Below, piece after piece: positions 21,271-28,378 of a stretch of 30,486 nucleotides of DNA. This DNA comes from CAVQHY01 sp963712465 (lineage in GTDB: Bacteria; Actinomycetota; Thermoleophilia; Gaiellales; Gaiellaceae). The notes under the pieces are model-generated. The model was not told the origin of the DNA and made no database searches. It worked only from the letters and a program-made list of their open reading frames with translations. Made by a program: the position numbers and the translations under genes. The stretch is taken from NCBI GenBank assembly GCA_963712465.1, contig CAVQHY010000001.1, positions 1 to 30,486 of the forward strand, in the 5' to 3' direction. Every line of letters starts with the position of its first letter. Position 1 is the stretch's first letter.

Positions 21271-21888
21271 GTGGCGAACCGGCTCCATCCGGTCACGGGG
21301 GCGTCGATCGCGCACGCGCCGCCACCCTGCGTCGGGTGCGTCTTCTGGCAGTCGAAGGGAGAACGGCCCGCACCGAAGGGACGATGGGCGGAGCGCGTCG
21401 AGGATGGGTGGGGCGCGTGGGGGACGCTCTACCACGGTGACGACGACCGTCTGCTCGGGTTCGTCCAGTACGGGCCGTCCGACCACTTCCCGCGCGCCGC
21501 AACCATGCCCGCAGGCCCGCCGTCGTCCGACGGTGTCCTGATCACGTGCGCCTACCTCGTCGATCCGTCGTCGCCGTGGGTGATGCAGAGCCTTTTCCTC
21601 TCGGTGATCGGGGAGGCGCGCGACCGCGGCGTGAAGGCGATCGAGGCGTTCGGCTACCGCTACCCCGAGGCGGACAGCGCGTACGAGCGGTTTCTCGTCC
21701 ACCGGACGATCTTCCCGGCCGACTTCCTCGCCGACTTCGGCTTCTACCCGGTTCGCACCGACGGCCTCGTCGAGCTCGCCCGGCTCGAGCTCGGCGGCCT
21801 CGTCCCGGTCGAGGACGGCCTGACCTCCCGCGCCTGGCGGAAGGTGAAGGAGGCCCTGGTGCCCGCGCCCGTGCCGCACCGGCCGTAG
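21271..21888 (+). CDS. GNAT-like acetyltransferase with N-terminal CxxC
   Basis: The 205-residue protein begins with CVGCVFWQSKGE (Cys20, Cys23), followed by AWGTLYHGDDDRLLGFVQYGP and GVLITCAYLVDPSS, then VIGEARDRGVKAIEAFGYRYP. The last parts match beta4-beta5 and the CoA-binding alpha3 of GNAT folds. I recall similar CxxCxFW-starting acetyltransferases in actinobacteria. The CxxC could bind zinc or respond to redox. The substrate is unknown. The GTG at 21271 sits 9 bp after the phosphoesterase stop and is likely leaderless. The gene is convergent with the dioxygenase-like gene, 9 bp away. Confidence 0.68.
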   Translation: MANRLHPVTGASIAHAPPPCVGCVFWQSKGERPAPKGRWAERVEDGWGAWGTLYHGDDDRLLGFVQYGPSDHFPRAATMPAGPPSSDGVLITCAYLVDPSSPWVMQSLFLSVIGEARDRGVKAIEAFGYRYPEADSAYERFLVHRTIFPADFLADFGFYPVRTDGLVELARLELGGLVPVEDGLTSRAWRKVKEALVPAPVPHRP

Positions 21889-21897
21889 CAGGCGACG

Positions 21898-22821
21898 TCA
21901 GGCGACCGAAACCGGGATCGCGAGCGTCACGACGTAGCCCGCATCGACGCTGCCCGTGACGCTGCCGAGCTGCTGAGCGCCTCCGTCGTCGCCGAACACG
22001 TTGTCGGTCTGGAGACTCGTCTGCTGCAGGTTGCCGAGGCTCTCGCTGTATCCGTCCGTTGCGTACACCGCGTTGCACGTCTCCTCGGGGAGGGCGATCT
22101 GTGACGTTGCGATCCTGTTCGCGTCGTCGGTCGCGGCCGCGAGGCTCGGGTACACCTCGAAGTGGATGTGCGGCCAGCGGCCCGAATAGCAGGCCGGGAA
22201 GATGCTCGTGAACGTCACGACGCCGTCGCTGCCGGCCTCCTGGACCCCGCGCAGGTAGTTCTGGTCGGCGATCTCCTCGGAGTAGAGCGAGTAGTGCCCG
22301 TCCCGGTTGCAGTGCCAGAGATAGACCGCCGCGCCCGCCAGCGCGGCACAGCCGTTCGATGCGTCCTGGATCGTAAGCTCGATCGTCAAGGGAACGCCCT
22401 CGGCGGTGCCCGTGAGCTCCCCGAAGCTCGAGCGGATGTCGCTTCGGACGACCCCGCTCTGGCCGAGGACGTCCGGACCGTTCGAGCCGTCGCCGGGGTA
22501 CGGGCCGGCGGTCTCCTCCGGGATGGCCGTGCAGTCACCCGTCGTGTCGCCGGCTGCCGTTGCCGGCGTGGGAACGGCAGGTACGGAGTCGTCCACCGAC
22601 GAGCCGCAGCCGACGAGCCCGAGCAGACCCACGCTGAGACCGGAGTACGCGATCAGCTTGAGCAGCTTCCGGCGGTCGAGCACGGTCTCGAGGTCGAATG
22701 TCAGGCCCTGGTCGAAGATGTCCTCGTCGGGGTTCGCGAGGGGTCGTCCGTCGTAGGTCGCCGTCGCCCCGCGTTCGCCGGGCCCCGCAGCTGGCCGATG
22801 TGCGTTCCGATGATCGGTCAT
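21898..22821 (-). CDS. Secreted intradiol ring-cleavage dioxygenase-like lipoprotein (Tat/lipobox)
   Basis: The 307-residue protein has an N-terminal RRKLLKL (Arg50-Arg51), a hydrophobic run and a lipobox ending in LVGC (Cys72), so it is probably exported by Tat and lipid-anchored. The catalytic barrel has the intradiol iron ligands: Tyr108 (GPYPGDG) as a possible ligand, Tyr212 (ACYSGRW), and His218 and His220 (WPHIHFEVY). It resembles the beta chain of protocatechuate 3,4-dioxygenase, which opens catechol-type rings with O2. Extracellular members are common in actinobacteria, and their substrates are poorly known. The leading 49 residues before the Tat motif are acidic and unusually long. 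ATG 22821 lies 6 nt after TACGGT. No other aromatic degradation genes are near. Confidence 0.86.
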   Translation of the reverse strand: MTDHRNAHRPAAGPGERGATATYDGRPLANPDEDIFDQGLTFDLETVLDRRKLLKLIAYSGLSVGLLGLVGCGSSVDDSVPAVPTPATAAGDTTGDCTAIPEETAGPYPGDGSNGPDVLGQSGVVRSDIRSSFGELTGTAEGVPLTIELTIQDASNGCAALAGAAVYLWHCNRDGHYSLYSEEIADQNYLRGVQEAGSDGVVTFTSIFPACYSGRWPHIHFEVYPSLAAATDDANRIATSQIALPEETCNAVYATDGYSESLGNLQQTSLQTDNVFGDDGGAQQLGSVTGSVDAGYVVTLAIPVSVA

Positions 22822-22827
22822 GGCGCC

Positions 22828-22833
22828 ACCGTA
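22828..22833 (-). promoter_or_regulatory. -10-like TACGGT for the dioxygenase gene
   Basis: On the minus strand TACGGT ends 6 nt before ATG 22821, without a ribosome binding site. It follows the leaderless pattern. The remaining gap to 22950 holds nothing I can name. Confidence 0.35.
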
Positions 22834-22950
22834 AGCGGCGTTTGTAAGAAGCGGGTCAGAGTCGTCGAAGGGTGGAACATCGGCGGCCTGAGGAGCACGG
22901 CCGGCGAGGTCATCTTGCAAGCCGCGCTCCGCTCGTTGCACGATCGGTGG

Positions 22951-23097
22951 ATGTTCCGTCGACCGAAGGTCGAGCCGGCCGAGTAGGAGGACGTGCGTGC
23001 CCTGACGGTGTTCCTGATGGAGATGGACGCTAAGCTGGACGAGGTTCTCATGCTCCTTCGAGAGGACGACGATGCAGACGGGGAACTGGACGCCTGA
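22951..23097 (+). pseudogene. Small acidic helical protein interrupted by in-frame TAG
   Basis: From ATG 22951 the frame encodes MFRRPKVEPAE, then TAG (22984-22986), and continues in the same frame with EDVRALTVFLMEMDAKLDEV, then LMLLREDDDADGELDA and TGA (23095-23097). The second part has a regular heptad pattern with an acidic tail, like many small actinobacterial coiled-coil proteins, and looks selected. A single 48-codon gene broken by a nonsense mutation is one reading. The other is a separate 34-residue protein starting at GTG 22993, although GGAGG is only 2 nt before it, too close to serve. It overlaps the next small gene by 26 bp. Function unknown. Confidence 0.4.
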
Positions 23098-23257
23098 AGA
23101 GGAAGCCGCGGTCGACGAGCAGATCCGCAACGCAAGGAGCGCGTTGCGCGAGCGCCTCCTCGTCCACGAGCGGCAGCGTCGCCAGCGCGAGGAGCACGAA
23201 GCGCGCCGCCGAGCCCGTCTCCGCCGACTCTCGTTCGGGCTGCTAGGCGGCGAGTAG
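23072..23257 (+). CDS. Small highly charged helical protein
   Basis: This 61-residue protein (NWTPEEEAAVDEQIRNARSA, then many Arg, Glu and Gln, ending RRLSFGLLGGE) is almost entirely helix-forming and likely coiled-coil. The ATG at 23072 has AGAGG 7 nt upstream, within the preceding small frame, with which it overlaps by 26 bp. No signal peptide or cysteine is present. The arginine-rich half (RRARLRRLS) could bind nucleic acid, but that is a guess. Its stop overlaps the convergent asd gene by 15 bp. I do not recognise a family. The support is the ribosome binding site, the ordered composition and the filled gap. Confidence 0.5.
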   Translation: MQTGNWTPEEEAAVDEQIRNARSALRERLLVHERQRRQREEHEARRRARLRRLSFGLLGGE

Positions 23258-24220
23258 GCGCCGGGCCGTCAGGGCCTCGGCGATCTGCACCGCGTTGAGC
23301 GCGGCGCCCTTGCGGAGGTTGTCGTTCACGATCCAGAGGGCGAGGCTCTGATCCTCCGTCGGGTCGCGGCGGATCCGGCCGACGAGCACCTCGTCCTCGC
23401 CCGAGGCGTCCCGTCGCGGCATCGGGAGGTCGGCGAGCCGGACGTTCGGCGCCTCGGCGAGCGCTTCCCGCGCCTCGTCGGGAGAGAGCGGCCGCTCCGT
23501 TTGCAGCCAGACCGCCTGCGCGTGCCCGACGAGCACGGGGACGCGGACGCAGGTCGCGTGGAGGGGAAGCTCCGGGAGCCCGAGGATCTTGCGGGTCTCC
23601 TCGCGCAGCTTCCACTCCTCGCTGAACTCGTCGCCGTCGAGCTCCCAGTCCATCGCCAGGTCGCCCTCCATCGGCTGCACCTCCCGCAGGCGCTCGATGC
23701 CCGCGTCGCCGGCCCCGGACATCGACTGGTAGGTCGCGAGGCGCACGCGCGCGAGCCCCGCCGCGTCGTGGAGTGGCTTCAGCGCGCAGGTGAGCTGCAT
23801 CGCGGAGCAGTTCGGGTTGGCGATGATCGGGTGGGTGACCCCGTTGTGGGGTGGGGCGGGGGAGAAAATGTCTCCGAGGACGTCGTCGTTGACTCCGGCG
23901 ACGACGAGCGGGATGCCGTCGGTGAGGCGAAAGGCGTCGGACTTGTCGATGCACACCACCCCCGTGCCGGCCACCGGCCCGACGAGCTCGCGGCTCGTGG
24001 CCGTTCCAACCGAGAAGAAGCACAGGTCGAGGTCGCCTGTGCCGAGCGCGTCGACGCTCGCCTCCTCGACCGCGAGCTCGCGGTCGCCGTACGCAACGGT
24101 CTTGCCGGCTGACCGCGACGACGCGAACGCGCGCACGTCCTCGTGTCCCCGGGCGGCGAGCAGCTCGAGCGTGACGGTGCCGACCGCGCCCGTGGCGCCC
24201 ACGACGGCGAGGCTAGGCAT
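23243..24220 (-). CDS. asd: Aspartate-semialdehyde dehydrogenase with a repeat-derived insertion
   Basis: The 325-residue enzyme makes aspartate semialdehyde from aspartyl phosphate for Lys, Met, Thr and cell-wall diaminopimelate. It has VVGATGAVG (6-14), catalytic Cys138 (NPNCSAMQL), His233 and Arg227 (CVRVPVLVGHAQAV), and SYQSMSGAG-like ATYQSMSGAG. Between the conserved segments VAGVN and IIANPNC there are 20 residues, where family members usually have about 9-10. The extra residues LGDIFSPAPPH come from a G-rich repeat read on its C-rich strand. The frame is kept, and the loop lies shortly before the active-site Cys. ATG 24220 has GGAG 7 nt upstream. A 12-bp hairpin lies upstream in the divergent gap. 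Confidence 0.93.
   Translation of the reverse strand: MPSLAVVGATGAVGTVTLELLAARGHEDVRAFASSRSAGKTVAYGDRELAVEEASVDALGTGDLDLCFFSVGTATSRELVGPVAGTGVVCIDKSDAFRLTDGIPLVVAGVNDDVLGDIFSPAPPHNGVTHPIIANPNCSAMQLTCALKPLHDAAGLARVRLATYQSMSGAGDAGIERLREVQPMEGDLAMDWELDGDEFSEEWKLREETRKILGLPELPLHATCVRVPVLVGHAQAVWLQTERPLSPDEAREALAEAPNVRLADLPMPRRDASGEDEVLVGRIRRDPTEDQSLALWIVNDNLRKGAALNAVQIAEALTARRLLAA
23846..23875 (+). repeat. G-rich dispersed repeat, copy B (inside asd)
   Basis: GTGGGGTGGGG followed by CGGGGGAGAAAATGTCT matches the right half of copy A (GGGTGGGGTGGGG, GGAGAAACGTGTCT). It is an in-frame, roughly 30-nt insertion in the asd coding sequence. Confidence 0.6.
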
Positions 24221-24306
24221 CTGTCGGCTCCGTCTTCGCTCCACGCACTTGTTTCATGCCAACTCGGCAGAGCGTAGCGGGAGGACTTGCGCACCTGCCC
24301 GACAAA

Positions 24307-24346
24307 GCGTTGAGCCGACGAACCCGGGGGCCCATCGGCTCAACGC
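24307..24346. repeat. 12-bp perfect inverted repeat between asd and a secreted-protein gene
   Basis: GCGTTGAGCCGA (24307-24318) pairs perfectly with TCGGCTCAACGC (24335-24346) around a 16-nt GC-rich loop. It lies upstream of both divergent genes and has no U-tract on either side, so it is unlikely to be a terminator. An operator, an RNA element in the asd leader, or a relic mobile element are possible. Confidence 0.6.
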
Positions 24347-24425
24347 GGCGACTTTATCCGGCTGGGAAGGTCGGTTGCAAGCGATCGCCCGGCGAAATGT
24401 CCGCTCTTTGCGCACAATCGTTCTC

Positions 24426-25004
24426 GTGCCCAGCGTCCCGGCTCTCGCGCTCGCGGCCGCTCTCGTTCTCGCCGCCCCCGCGGCCGCCGCACGCACGATC
24501 ACGCTCGACCCCGGGGAAGGGTTCCGCGTCGCCGAGACGGGCATCGTGTGCACGTTCGGCGGCCGCAAGGGGACGAGCGGCGGGCTCGCGTGTCGGGTCG
24601 CCGCCGGCGGGCGTCCCGTTCGGGGGAGCTACTACTTCGGGCTGAGCCAGGCCGAGCTTGCCGTGTCTCGCTTCGGCGTCGCCGAGGGGGAGCCCGAGCG
24701 CATCTTCGATCGCCGGCAGCCACGCTCCCGCACGACGCCGAAGCTCCGGCGCCATGCGTTCTCGGCGCGGATCGTCGCCGACCTCGGCGCGGGCGGGCGG
24801 GTGCGGGTGGCGGGCAGCGACGTGGAATGCAGGGTTGCCGAGGGCGCCGCGTTCGAAGGTTGGCTCGGCGTCTCGTGTCGGATTGCGCCGCACGGCCGTG
24901 GCCTCGCCGGCAGCCTCGCCCCGTCCCTGGACGAGAACGGCATCGTGGTGCGCAGACTTGGCCCGCGGGCGCGAATCGTCTTCCGTCGCGAGCATCGCTC
25001 CTGA
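24426..25004 (+). CDS. Secreted protein with an internal duplication, four Cys
   Basis: The protein of 192 residues starts with a hydrophobic signal peptide (ALALAAALVLAAPAAA/RT). The mature part holds two copies of a Cys-Cys module: IVCTFGGRKGTSGGLACRVAAGGRP with a YFGLSQAELAVSRFG tail, and VECRVAEGAAFEGWLGVSCRIAPHG with a LDENGIVVRRLG tail. Each would form one disulfide-linked beta unit. This resembles small secreted actinobacterial domains of unknown function. I chose GTG 24426 because CACAAT ends 7 nt before it; TTG 24408 would add MRTIVL, with the positive charge a signal peptide prefers, and is nearly as likely. It is convergent with recR, 9 bp away. Confidence 0.65.
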   Translation: MPSVPALALAAALVLAAPAAAARTITLDPGEGFRVAETGIVCTFGGRKGTSGGLACRVAAGGRPVRGSYYFGLSQAELAVSRFGVAEGEPERIFDRRQPRSRTTPKLRRHAFSARIVADLGAGGRVRVAGSDVECRVAEGAAFEGWLGVSCRIAPHGRGLAGSLAPSLDENGIVVRRLGPRARIVFRREHRS

Positions 25005-25013
25005 GGCAGGCGG

Positions 25014-25604
25014 CTACATCTCGCGACGACCGGCGAGCGCGCGGCCGAGCGTGACCTCGTCGGCGTACTCGAGGTCGCCGCCGACCGGCAGGCCGCTGGC
25101 AAGCCGCGTGACGCGCGTCCGTCCCCGCAGCCGGTCGGCGATGTAGGAGGCGGTCGCCTCGCCGGTCATGTTGGGGTTCGTGGCGAGGACGACCTCCTCG
25201 ACCGCCTCGCGCTCGACCCGCCCGACGAGCTCGTCGATCCTGAGGTGCCCGGGCTCGACCCCGTCCAGCGGGGAGAGCGCGCCGCCGAGGACGTGGTAGA
25301 GCCCCCGGAACTGGTGTGTGCGCTCGACAGAGACGAGGTCGGCCGGCTGCTCGACGACACAGACGACGGTACGGTCGCGGCGCGGGTCGACGCAGATCTC
25401 GCAGCGCTCGGACTCGGTCAGGTTGCCGCACTCGGTGCAGAAGCCGATCCGCTCCTTCACCTCGCGAATGGCGTCGGAGAGCGCGAACGCGTCCTCGGGC
25501 GAGGTCTGGAGCAGGTGGAACGCGAGCCGCTGGGCCGTTCGGGTGCCGACGCCCGGTAGCTTCGAGAGCTGGGCGATCAGGTTCTCGACGAGCGGGCTGA
25601 ACAC
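25014..25604 (-). CDS. recR: Recombination mediator RecR
   Basis: The 196-residue protein has the helix-hairpin-helix start LSKLPGVGTRTAQRLAFHLL, the zinc finger Cys56, Cys59, Cys68 and Cys71 (CTECGNL...CEIC), the Toprim domain (VCVVEQPADLVSVE) and the C-terminal Walker-B-like end. RecR works with RecO to load RecA on single-stranded gaps. It ends the block dnaX-ybaB-SDR-recR on the minus strand; in most bacteria recR follows ybaB directly. The GTG start at 25604 has no ribosome binding site, but CAGAAT lies 6 nt upstream, so it may have its own leaderless promoter in addition to read-through. Confidence 0.96.
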   Translation of the reverse strand: MFSPLVENLIAQLSKLPGVGTRTAQRLAFHLLQTSPEDAFALSDAIREVKERIGFCTECGNLTESERCEICVDPRRDRTVVCVVEQPADLVSVERTHQFRGLYHVLGGALSPLDGVEPGHLRIDELVGRVEREAVEEVVLATNPNMTGEATASYIADRLRGRTRVTRLASGLPVGGDLEYADEVTLGRALAGRREM

Positions 25605-25653
25605 GGCGCGGTCATTCTGACCCGGGCGCCAGTCGTCGGGCCGCGGCTAGTTC

Positions 25654-26397
25654 TCAGCGCGCAGTCCAGCCTCCGTCGACATAGAGCTCCGAGCCGGTGA
25701 CGTAGCTCGACGCGTCGGAGGCGAGGAACGCGATCGCCTCGGCGACCTCCTCCACGCGTCCGAGTCGCCCCATGGGCGTGCTCGCCACCGCCCGCGCGTC
25801 GAGGCCGTCCGCCTTCGTCTCCGCGATCATCGGCGAGTCGATGTAGCCCGGATGCACCGAGTTGACGCGGATGCCGTCGGGCGCCCAGCGCAGCGCGGCG
25901 TTCTTCGTCATCACCCGCACGGCGCCCTTGGAGGCGTGGTAGGCGTGCGACTCGCCGAAGCCGCCGACGGTTCCAAAGATCGACGAGAGGTTGACGATCG
26001 TCCCTCCGCCCGCCCGCTTGAGCGCCGGAGCGGCAGCCTGCATGCCGAGGAAGACACCGGTCTGGTTGATCGCGATCATCCGGTCCCACTCCTCCCGCGT
26101 CTCCGTCTCGACATCGGGTCTCGTCGCGATGCCCGCGTTGTTGACGAGCACGTGCAGCCCGCCGAGCTCCCGTTCCAAGCGTTCGACGGCCGCTCGCCAG
26201 TCGTCCTCCGACGTCACGTCGAGGTGGAGGTAGAACGCCGGCGCGCCGAGGTCGCGCGCGATCCGCTCACCTGCCTCGTCGGCCACGTCCGTGAGCGCCA
26301 CCGCTCCGCCGTCCCGGGCGAGCGCTCGCGCGGTCGCGGCGCCGATCCCGCCCGACGCGCCGGTGACGAGGGCGACCTTGCCGTCGAAGCGGCCCAT
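25654..26397 (-). CDS. Short-chain dehydrogenase/reductase (SDR)
   Basis: This 247-residue classical SDR shows TGASGGIG (12-19), Asp37 at the end of beta2, which favours NAD(H), NNAG (86-89), Asn111, Ser138/139, Tyr153 and Lys157 (YHASKGAV), and the C-terminal ELYVDGGW. It oxidises or reduces an alcohol or ketone; the substrate cannot be named. It sits between ybaB and recR, 15 bp after ybaB and 49 bp before recR, and so interrupts the conserved dnaX-ybaB-recR order. It is probably co-transcribed with them. ATG 26397 has GCGAGGG directly upstream. Confidence 0.92.
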   Translation of the reverse strand: MGRFDGKVALVTGASGGIGAATARALARDGGAVALTDVADEAGERIARDLGAPAFYLHLDVTSEDDWRAAVERLERELGGLHVLVNNAGIATRPDVETETREEWDRMIAINQTGVFLGMQAAAPALKRAGGGTIVNLSSIFGTVGGFGESHAYHASKGAVRVMTKNAALRWAPDGIRVNSVHPGYIDSPMIAETKADGLDARAVASTPMGRLGRVEEVAEAIAFLASDASSYVTGSELYVDGGWTAR

Positions 26398-26412
26398 CCC
26401 TCGCCGGTCGGG

Positions 26413-26733
26413 CTAGAGCCCGGGCAGGCCGAGGCCGCCGAGCCCGCCGAGGGCCCCGCCCAGGCGGGACTGCACTAGGTCCTGCGAGCTCTTGAGCGCC
26501 TGATTGACGCCGGCGAGCACCAGATCCTCGAGCGTCTCGGGATCGTCCGGGTCGATCGCCTCCGGCGAGATCCTGATCTCGGTGATCTCGCCCGCGCCGG
26601 TCGCCTTGACCGTGACGAGGCCGCCGCCGACCGACGCCTCGACGGTCTCGCCGGCCAGCTCCTCCTGCGCCTTGGCCATCTCGGCCTGCATCTGCTGCAC
26701 CTGCTGCATCATCTTGTTGACGTCCATCTTCAT
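26413..26733 (-). CDS. YbaB/EbfC nucleoid-associated protein
   Basis: The 106-residue protein has the typical helix MMQQVQQMQAEMAKAQEELAGETVEA, the beta core GGGLVTVKATGAGEITEIRIS and the helix ETLEDLVLAGVNQALKSSQ. The C-terminus is a Gly/Leu tail (LGGALGGLGGLGLPGL). YbaB dimers bind DNA as tweezers and are almost always encoded between dnaX and recR, as here. It begins 6 bp after the dnaX stop; GAGGAGG in the dnaX tail serves as its ribosome binding site. An internal ATG two codons later (26727) is an alternative start. Confidence 0.94.
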   Translation of the reverse strand: MKMDVNKMMQQVQQMQAEMAKAQEELAGETVEASVGGGLVTVKATGAGEITEIRISPEAIDPDDPETLEDLVLAGVNQALKSSQDLVQSRLGGALGGLGGLGLPGL

Positions 26734-26739
26734 GGTGCG

Positions 26740-28362
26740 CTAGTCCTCCTCGATCGGGCGGGCGTCGAGCTCGTCGCGCAGGAGCGAGATGATCGCCTCC
26801 TCGCCAGCCGGCTCGGCGCTCTCGGCAGTATCGTCGTCGGCGCCCGGCTGGGGCTCGCCAACCGCGAACGCGAGCGCAAGCCGCCGTCCGGTGACCTCGA
26901 ACAGCGCCTCGGACAGGAGAGCGGCGTTCTTCGGCTCCTCGGCGATCGAGCGGTGGAACGAGGCATGCGCCGGAAACTCGACCACGAGGCGGTCGTCCGC
27001 GAGCTCGATCGGGCGGGCCTCGCCCAGCATCGTGGCCGTCGGGATCGAGCGGCTCTGCAGCGCGGGGAGGACGGCCTGCCGCCACTGGCTCTGAAGCTGG
27101 TTCAGCTCGAGCGGGGGCAGGTCGCCGATCGTCACCGGGTCCTGGCTCTCCGGCGAGGGGAGAGCCGCCTCTGCGGATCCGGTCTCCACGGTGATCGCAG
27201 GAGACGGCGGGCTTCCCGGCCCGGGAGCGCGCGCTTCGAGGCGCTCGAGCCGGTAGGAGATCGACTCGCGGGAGAGGTCGCCCCCGGGGCGGGACACCTT
27301 GACGAGCGCGAGCTCGAGCGGCAGGCGGGGATCGCCGCCCTGGCGAGCGTCCTCGATTGCGACGGCGAGCAGGTCGATCAAACGGATCACCTCGGCCTCG
27401 CCGAGCTGGTTGGCCTGCTCGCGGAGCCGCGTCCGGGTCTCGTCGGTGACCGGGAGCGACTGCGGCACGTCGCCGATGTGCTGGACGAGGAGGAGGTGCC
27501 GCAGGTGCTCGAGCAGGTCGGCGACGAGGCGGTTGAGATCCTGCCCTTGCTCGGCGAGCTCCTCGACGAGCTCGAGCAGGCCCGACGTGTCTCGATCGAC
27601 GACCAGGTCGCAGAGACGAAACAGCGCGTCCTCCTCGACGGTGCCGAGGAGCTGCAGGACATCCTGGACGACGATCGGCCCTTCGGTCGAGGCGGAGAGC
27701 TGATCGAGCGTCGAGACGGCATCGCGGAAGCTCCCGCGTGCGCTGCGCGCGACGATCGACAGCGCGGCGTCGGGCACGTCCATCCCCTCGCCGTCGGCGA
27801 CTCGGCGCAGGAGCCGCGTGAGCTCGGGAAGCCGCGGCCGCGAGAAGAGGAACGTCTGGCAGCGTGACCGAACCGTCTCGAGCATCTTCAGGAGCTCGGT
27901 CGTGCAGAAGATGAAGACGAGGTGCGGGGGCGGCTCCTCGATCAGCTTGAGCAGCGAGTTGAACGCCTCCTTGGTGAGCTGATGCGCCTCGTCGAGGATG
28001 TAGACCTTCATCCGCCCCTCGACCGGCTGCAGCATCACGCGCTCGCGGATCTCGCGGATGTCGTCGATTCCGCGCTGGCTCGCCGCGTCCATCTCGACGA
28101 CGTCGAGCGACGTCCCCGCCGCGATCGTCCGGCACGAGTTGCAAACGCCGCACGGCTTCGTCGTCGGCCCCTGCTCGCAGTTGAGGCACTTCGCGACGAT
28201 GCGGGCCAGCGACGTCTTGCCCGTCCCGCGCGGGCCGGCAAAGAGGTACGCCTGCCGCACCTGCCCGCGCTCGATCGCGTTGCGAAGCGTGCGCGTCGCC
28301 CCCTCCTGGCCGACCACCTCGTCGAAGTCCTGCGGCCGGTACTTGCGGTAGAGCGCGGTCAC
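26740..28362 (-). CDS. dnaX: DNA polymerase III gamma/tau subunit
   Basis: The 540-residue clamp-loader ATPase has Walker A GPRGTGKTS (43-51), the zinc module Cys62, Cys71, Cys74 and Cys77, Walker B ILDEAHQL (122-129), sensor 1 FIFCTTE and the arginine finger RSRC. Domain III and a C-terminal tau-like part follow (LELNQLQSQWRQAVLPALQS), with an acidic end (DELDARPIEED). It loads the beta clamp and bridges polymerase and helicase. The GTG at 28362 lies 9 nt after TAGACT, which directly abuts the 3' end of the SRP RNA gene. I see no slippery A-tract that would make a short gamma form. Confidence 0.96.
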   Translation of the reverse strand: MTALYRKYRPQDFDEVVGQEGATRTLRNAIERGQVRQAYLFAGPRGTGKTSLARIVAKCLNCEQGPTTKPCGVCNSCRTIAAGTSLDVVEMDAASQRGIDDIREIRERVMLQPVEGRMKVYILDEAHQLTKEAFNSLLKLIEEPPPHLVFIFCTTELLKMLETVRSRCQTFLFSRPRLPELTRLLRRVADGEGMDVPDAALSIVARSARGSFRDAVSTLDQLSASTEGPIVVQDVLQLLGTVEEDALFRLCDLVVDRDTSGLLELVEELAEQGQDLNRLVADLLEHLRHLLLVQHIGDVPQSLPVTDETRTRLREQANQLGEAEVIRLIDLLAVAIEDARQGGDPRLPLELALVKVSRPGGDLSRESISYRLERLEARAPGPGSPPSPAITVETGSAEAALPSPESQDPVTIGDLPPLELNQLQSQWRQAVLPALQSRSIPTATMLGEARPIELADDRLVVEFPAHASFHRSIAEEPKNAALLSEALFEVTGRRLALAFAVGEPQPGADDDTAESAEPAGEEAIISLLRDELDARPIEED

Positions 28363-28371
28363 GAGAGCCTC

Positions 28372-28377
28372 AGTCTA
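28372..28377 (-). promoter_or_regulatory. -10-like TAGACT for dnaX
   Basis: TAGACT ends 9 nt before the dnaX GTG and abuts the last paired base of the SRP RNA (28379). dnaX therefore seems to have its own leaderless promoter right behind the RNA gene. Confidence 0.4.
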
Positions 28378-28378
28378 A

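Noticed and set aside
24307..24346. Rho-independent terminator
   Set aside because: It lies upstream of both flanking genes and has no U-tract on either strand.
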